Shown: positions 5,634-5,817 of the stretch, piece by piece
Layout of the letters: every line of letters begins with the position of its first letter
Position numbering within the stretch: the stretch's first letter is position 1
Origin: an uncultured Fibrobacterota bacterium
Lineage (GTDB): Bacteria; Fibrobacterota; Chitinivibrionia; Chitinivibrionales; Chitinispirillaceae
Direction: 5' to 3'
Assembly: GCA_903888815.1 (NCBI GenBank)
Contig: CAISVC010000410.1
Location: forward strand, 1 to 5,817
Length of the DNA stretch: 5,817 nt
Position numbers and translations under genes: made by a program
The notes under the pieces: generated by a model
The model's database searches: none
The model's input: the letters and a program-made list of their open reading frames with translations, nothing else
What the model was told of the DNA's origin: nothing

Positions 5634-5655
5634 GATGGGTTTACAGAACGCTTAC
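5634..5655 (-). repeat. IS66 terminal inverted repeat, tnpA side
   Basis: The minus strand reads GTAAGCGTTCTGTAAACCC inward from 5655. The GTAAGCG tip is the usual IS66 end, and its distance to tnpA (76 bases) is normal. Confidence 0.65.
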
Positions 5656-5683
5656 CAATTTGTGCATAAAAGTCCATATTTTC

Positions 5684-5750
5684 AGCAGAAGAAGGCATAT
5701 ATTTCATGATTTTATGAATTATTTTTTTTAGCAGAGAAGAGGCATATTTC
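5684..5750 (+). repeat. Imperfect direct repeat pair
   Basis: AGCAGAAGAAGGCATAT (from 5684, ending in TTC at 5705) and AGCAGAGAAGAGGCATAT (from 5730, ending in TTC at 5750) are near-copies 46 bases apart. Between them TTCAT (5703-5707) and ATGAA (5714-5718) form a small hairpin followed by a T8 run. The rest of 5656-5817 shows no supported gene. Confidence 0.4.
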
Positions 5751-5817
5751 GACTGCATTCAGCATCCGGGGCTTGCTTTCCCTGCAGTACGATAAGCGCC
5801 GGGTGAAAACGATACAA

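Larger units (their letters stand above)
3169..5655 (-). mobile_element. IS66-family insertion sequence, apparently complete coding set
   Basis: tnpA, tnpB and tnpC are in the standard IS66 order and all look full-length. The tnpA-side end is clear: the minus strand from 5655 reads GTAAGCGTTCTGTAAACCC, with the GTAAGCG tip typical of the family. The tnpC-side end is uncertain. GTAAAGAATCCGTTTCCC at 3169 matches the tip over about 10 of 18 positions, giving an element of ~2.49 kb. GTATGCACTG at 3237 is an alternative (~2.42 kb). Both lengths are normal for IS66. The expected 8-bp target duplication is not visible for either choice, so the insertion may be old or rearranged. Confidence 0.85.

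Noticed and set aside
5501..5758. 85-codon minus-strand ORF crossing the IS end
   Set aside because: It has no good Shine-Dalgarno, runs through the terminal repeat and overlaps tnpA in another frame. At most its first ~30 codons could be a host gene remnant.
1..5817. CRISPR array, tRNA or rRNA
   Set aside because: No regularly spaced repeats, cloverleaf or ribosomal RNA motifs were seen on either strand.

Overview
The window holds two gene blocks, both transcribed leftward (minus strand), separated by about 0.9 kb of non-coding or micro-ORF DNA. The organism cannot be named from the sequence. The protease carries a repeat-like beta-sandwich with the hallmarks of type IX secretion sorting domains (VTISIHDILGR ... 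RIRAGNSEVTFKIV). Such domains are typical of Bacteroidota, Chlorobiota, Fibrobacterota and relatives. With consensus Shine-Dalgarno sites and sigma70-like promoters, this suggests a bacterium of that broad (FCB) group; this is an inference.

Region 1 (1..~2232, minus): a large subtilisin-family (S8) secreted protease, cut off by the left edge of the window. About 735 codons are visible without a stop. The order is signal peptide, sorting-domain-like beta-sandwich, acidic/coiled linker, I9-like prodomain, S8 catalytic domain, and the start of a KP43-like C-terminal jelly roll. Two things are odd. The natural ribosome site, ATG and charged start of the signal peptide lie one frame away from the rest, so a one-base indel in an A-run is likely. 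The catalytic Asp position reads Glu.

Region 2 (~2233..3168): no long gene. It holds a promoter and hairpins upstream of the protease, a terminator-like hairpin, and a near-consensus sigma70 promoter that would drive a ~260-nt structured transcript (candidate small RNA). It also holds a LacI-type palindrome and a 26-codon hydrophobic micro-ORF with its own extended -10 promoter and Shine-Dalgarno site. An opposing weak promoter lies beneath that micro-ORF, a layout reminiscent of a type I toxin-antitoxin locus.

Region 3 (~3169..5655, minus): an apparently intact IS66-family insertion sequence with tnpA, tnpB and a DDE transposase tnpC. tnpC has its own very good promoter, placed so that the mRNA would start at or next to its ATG. 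One terminal repeat is clear (5655 inward, GTAAGCG...). The other end is uncertain and no target duplication was found.

Region 4 (5656..5817): AT-rich flanking DNA with an imperfect direct repeat; no convincing gene.
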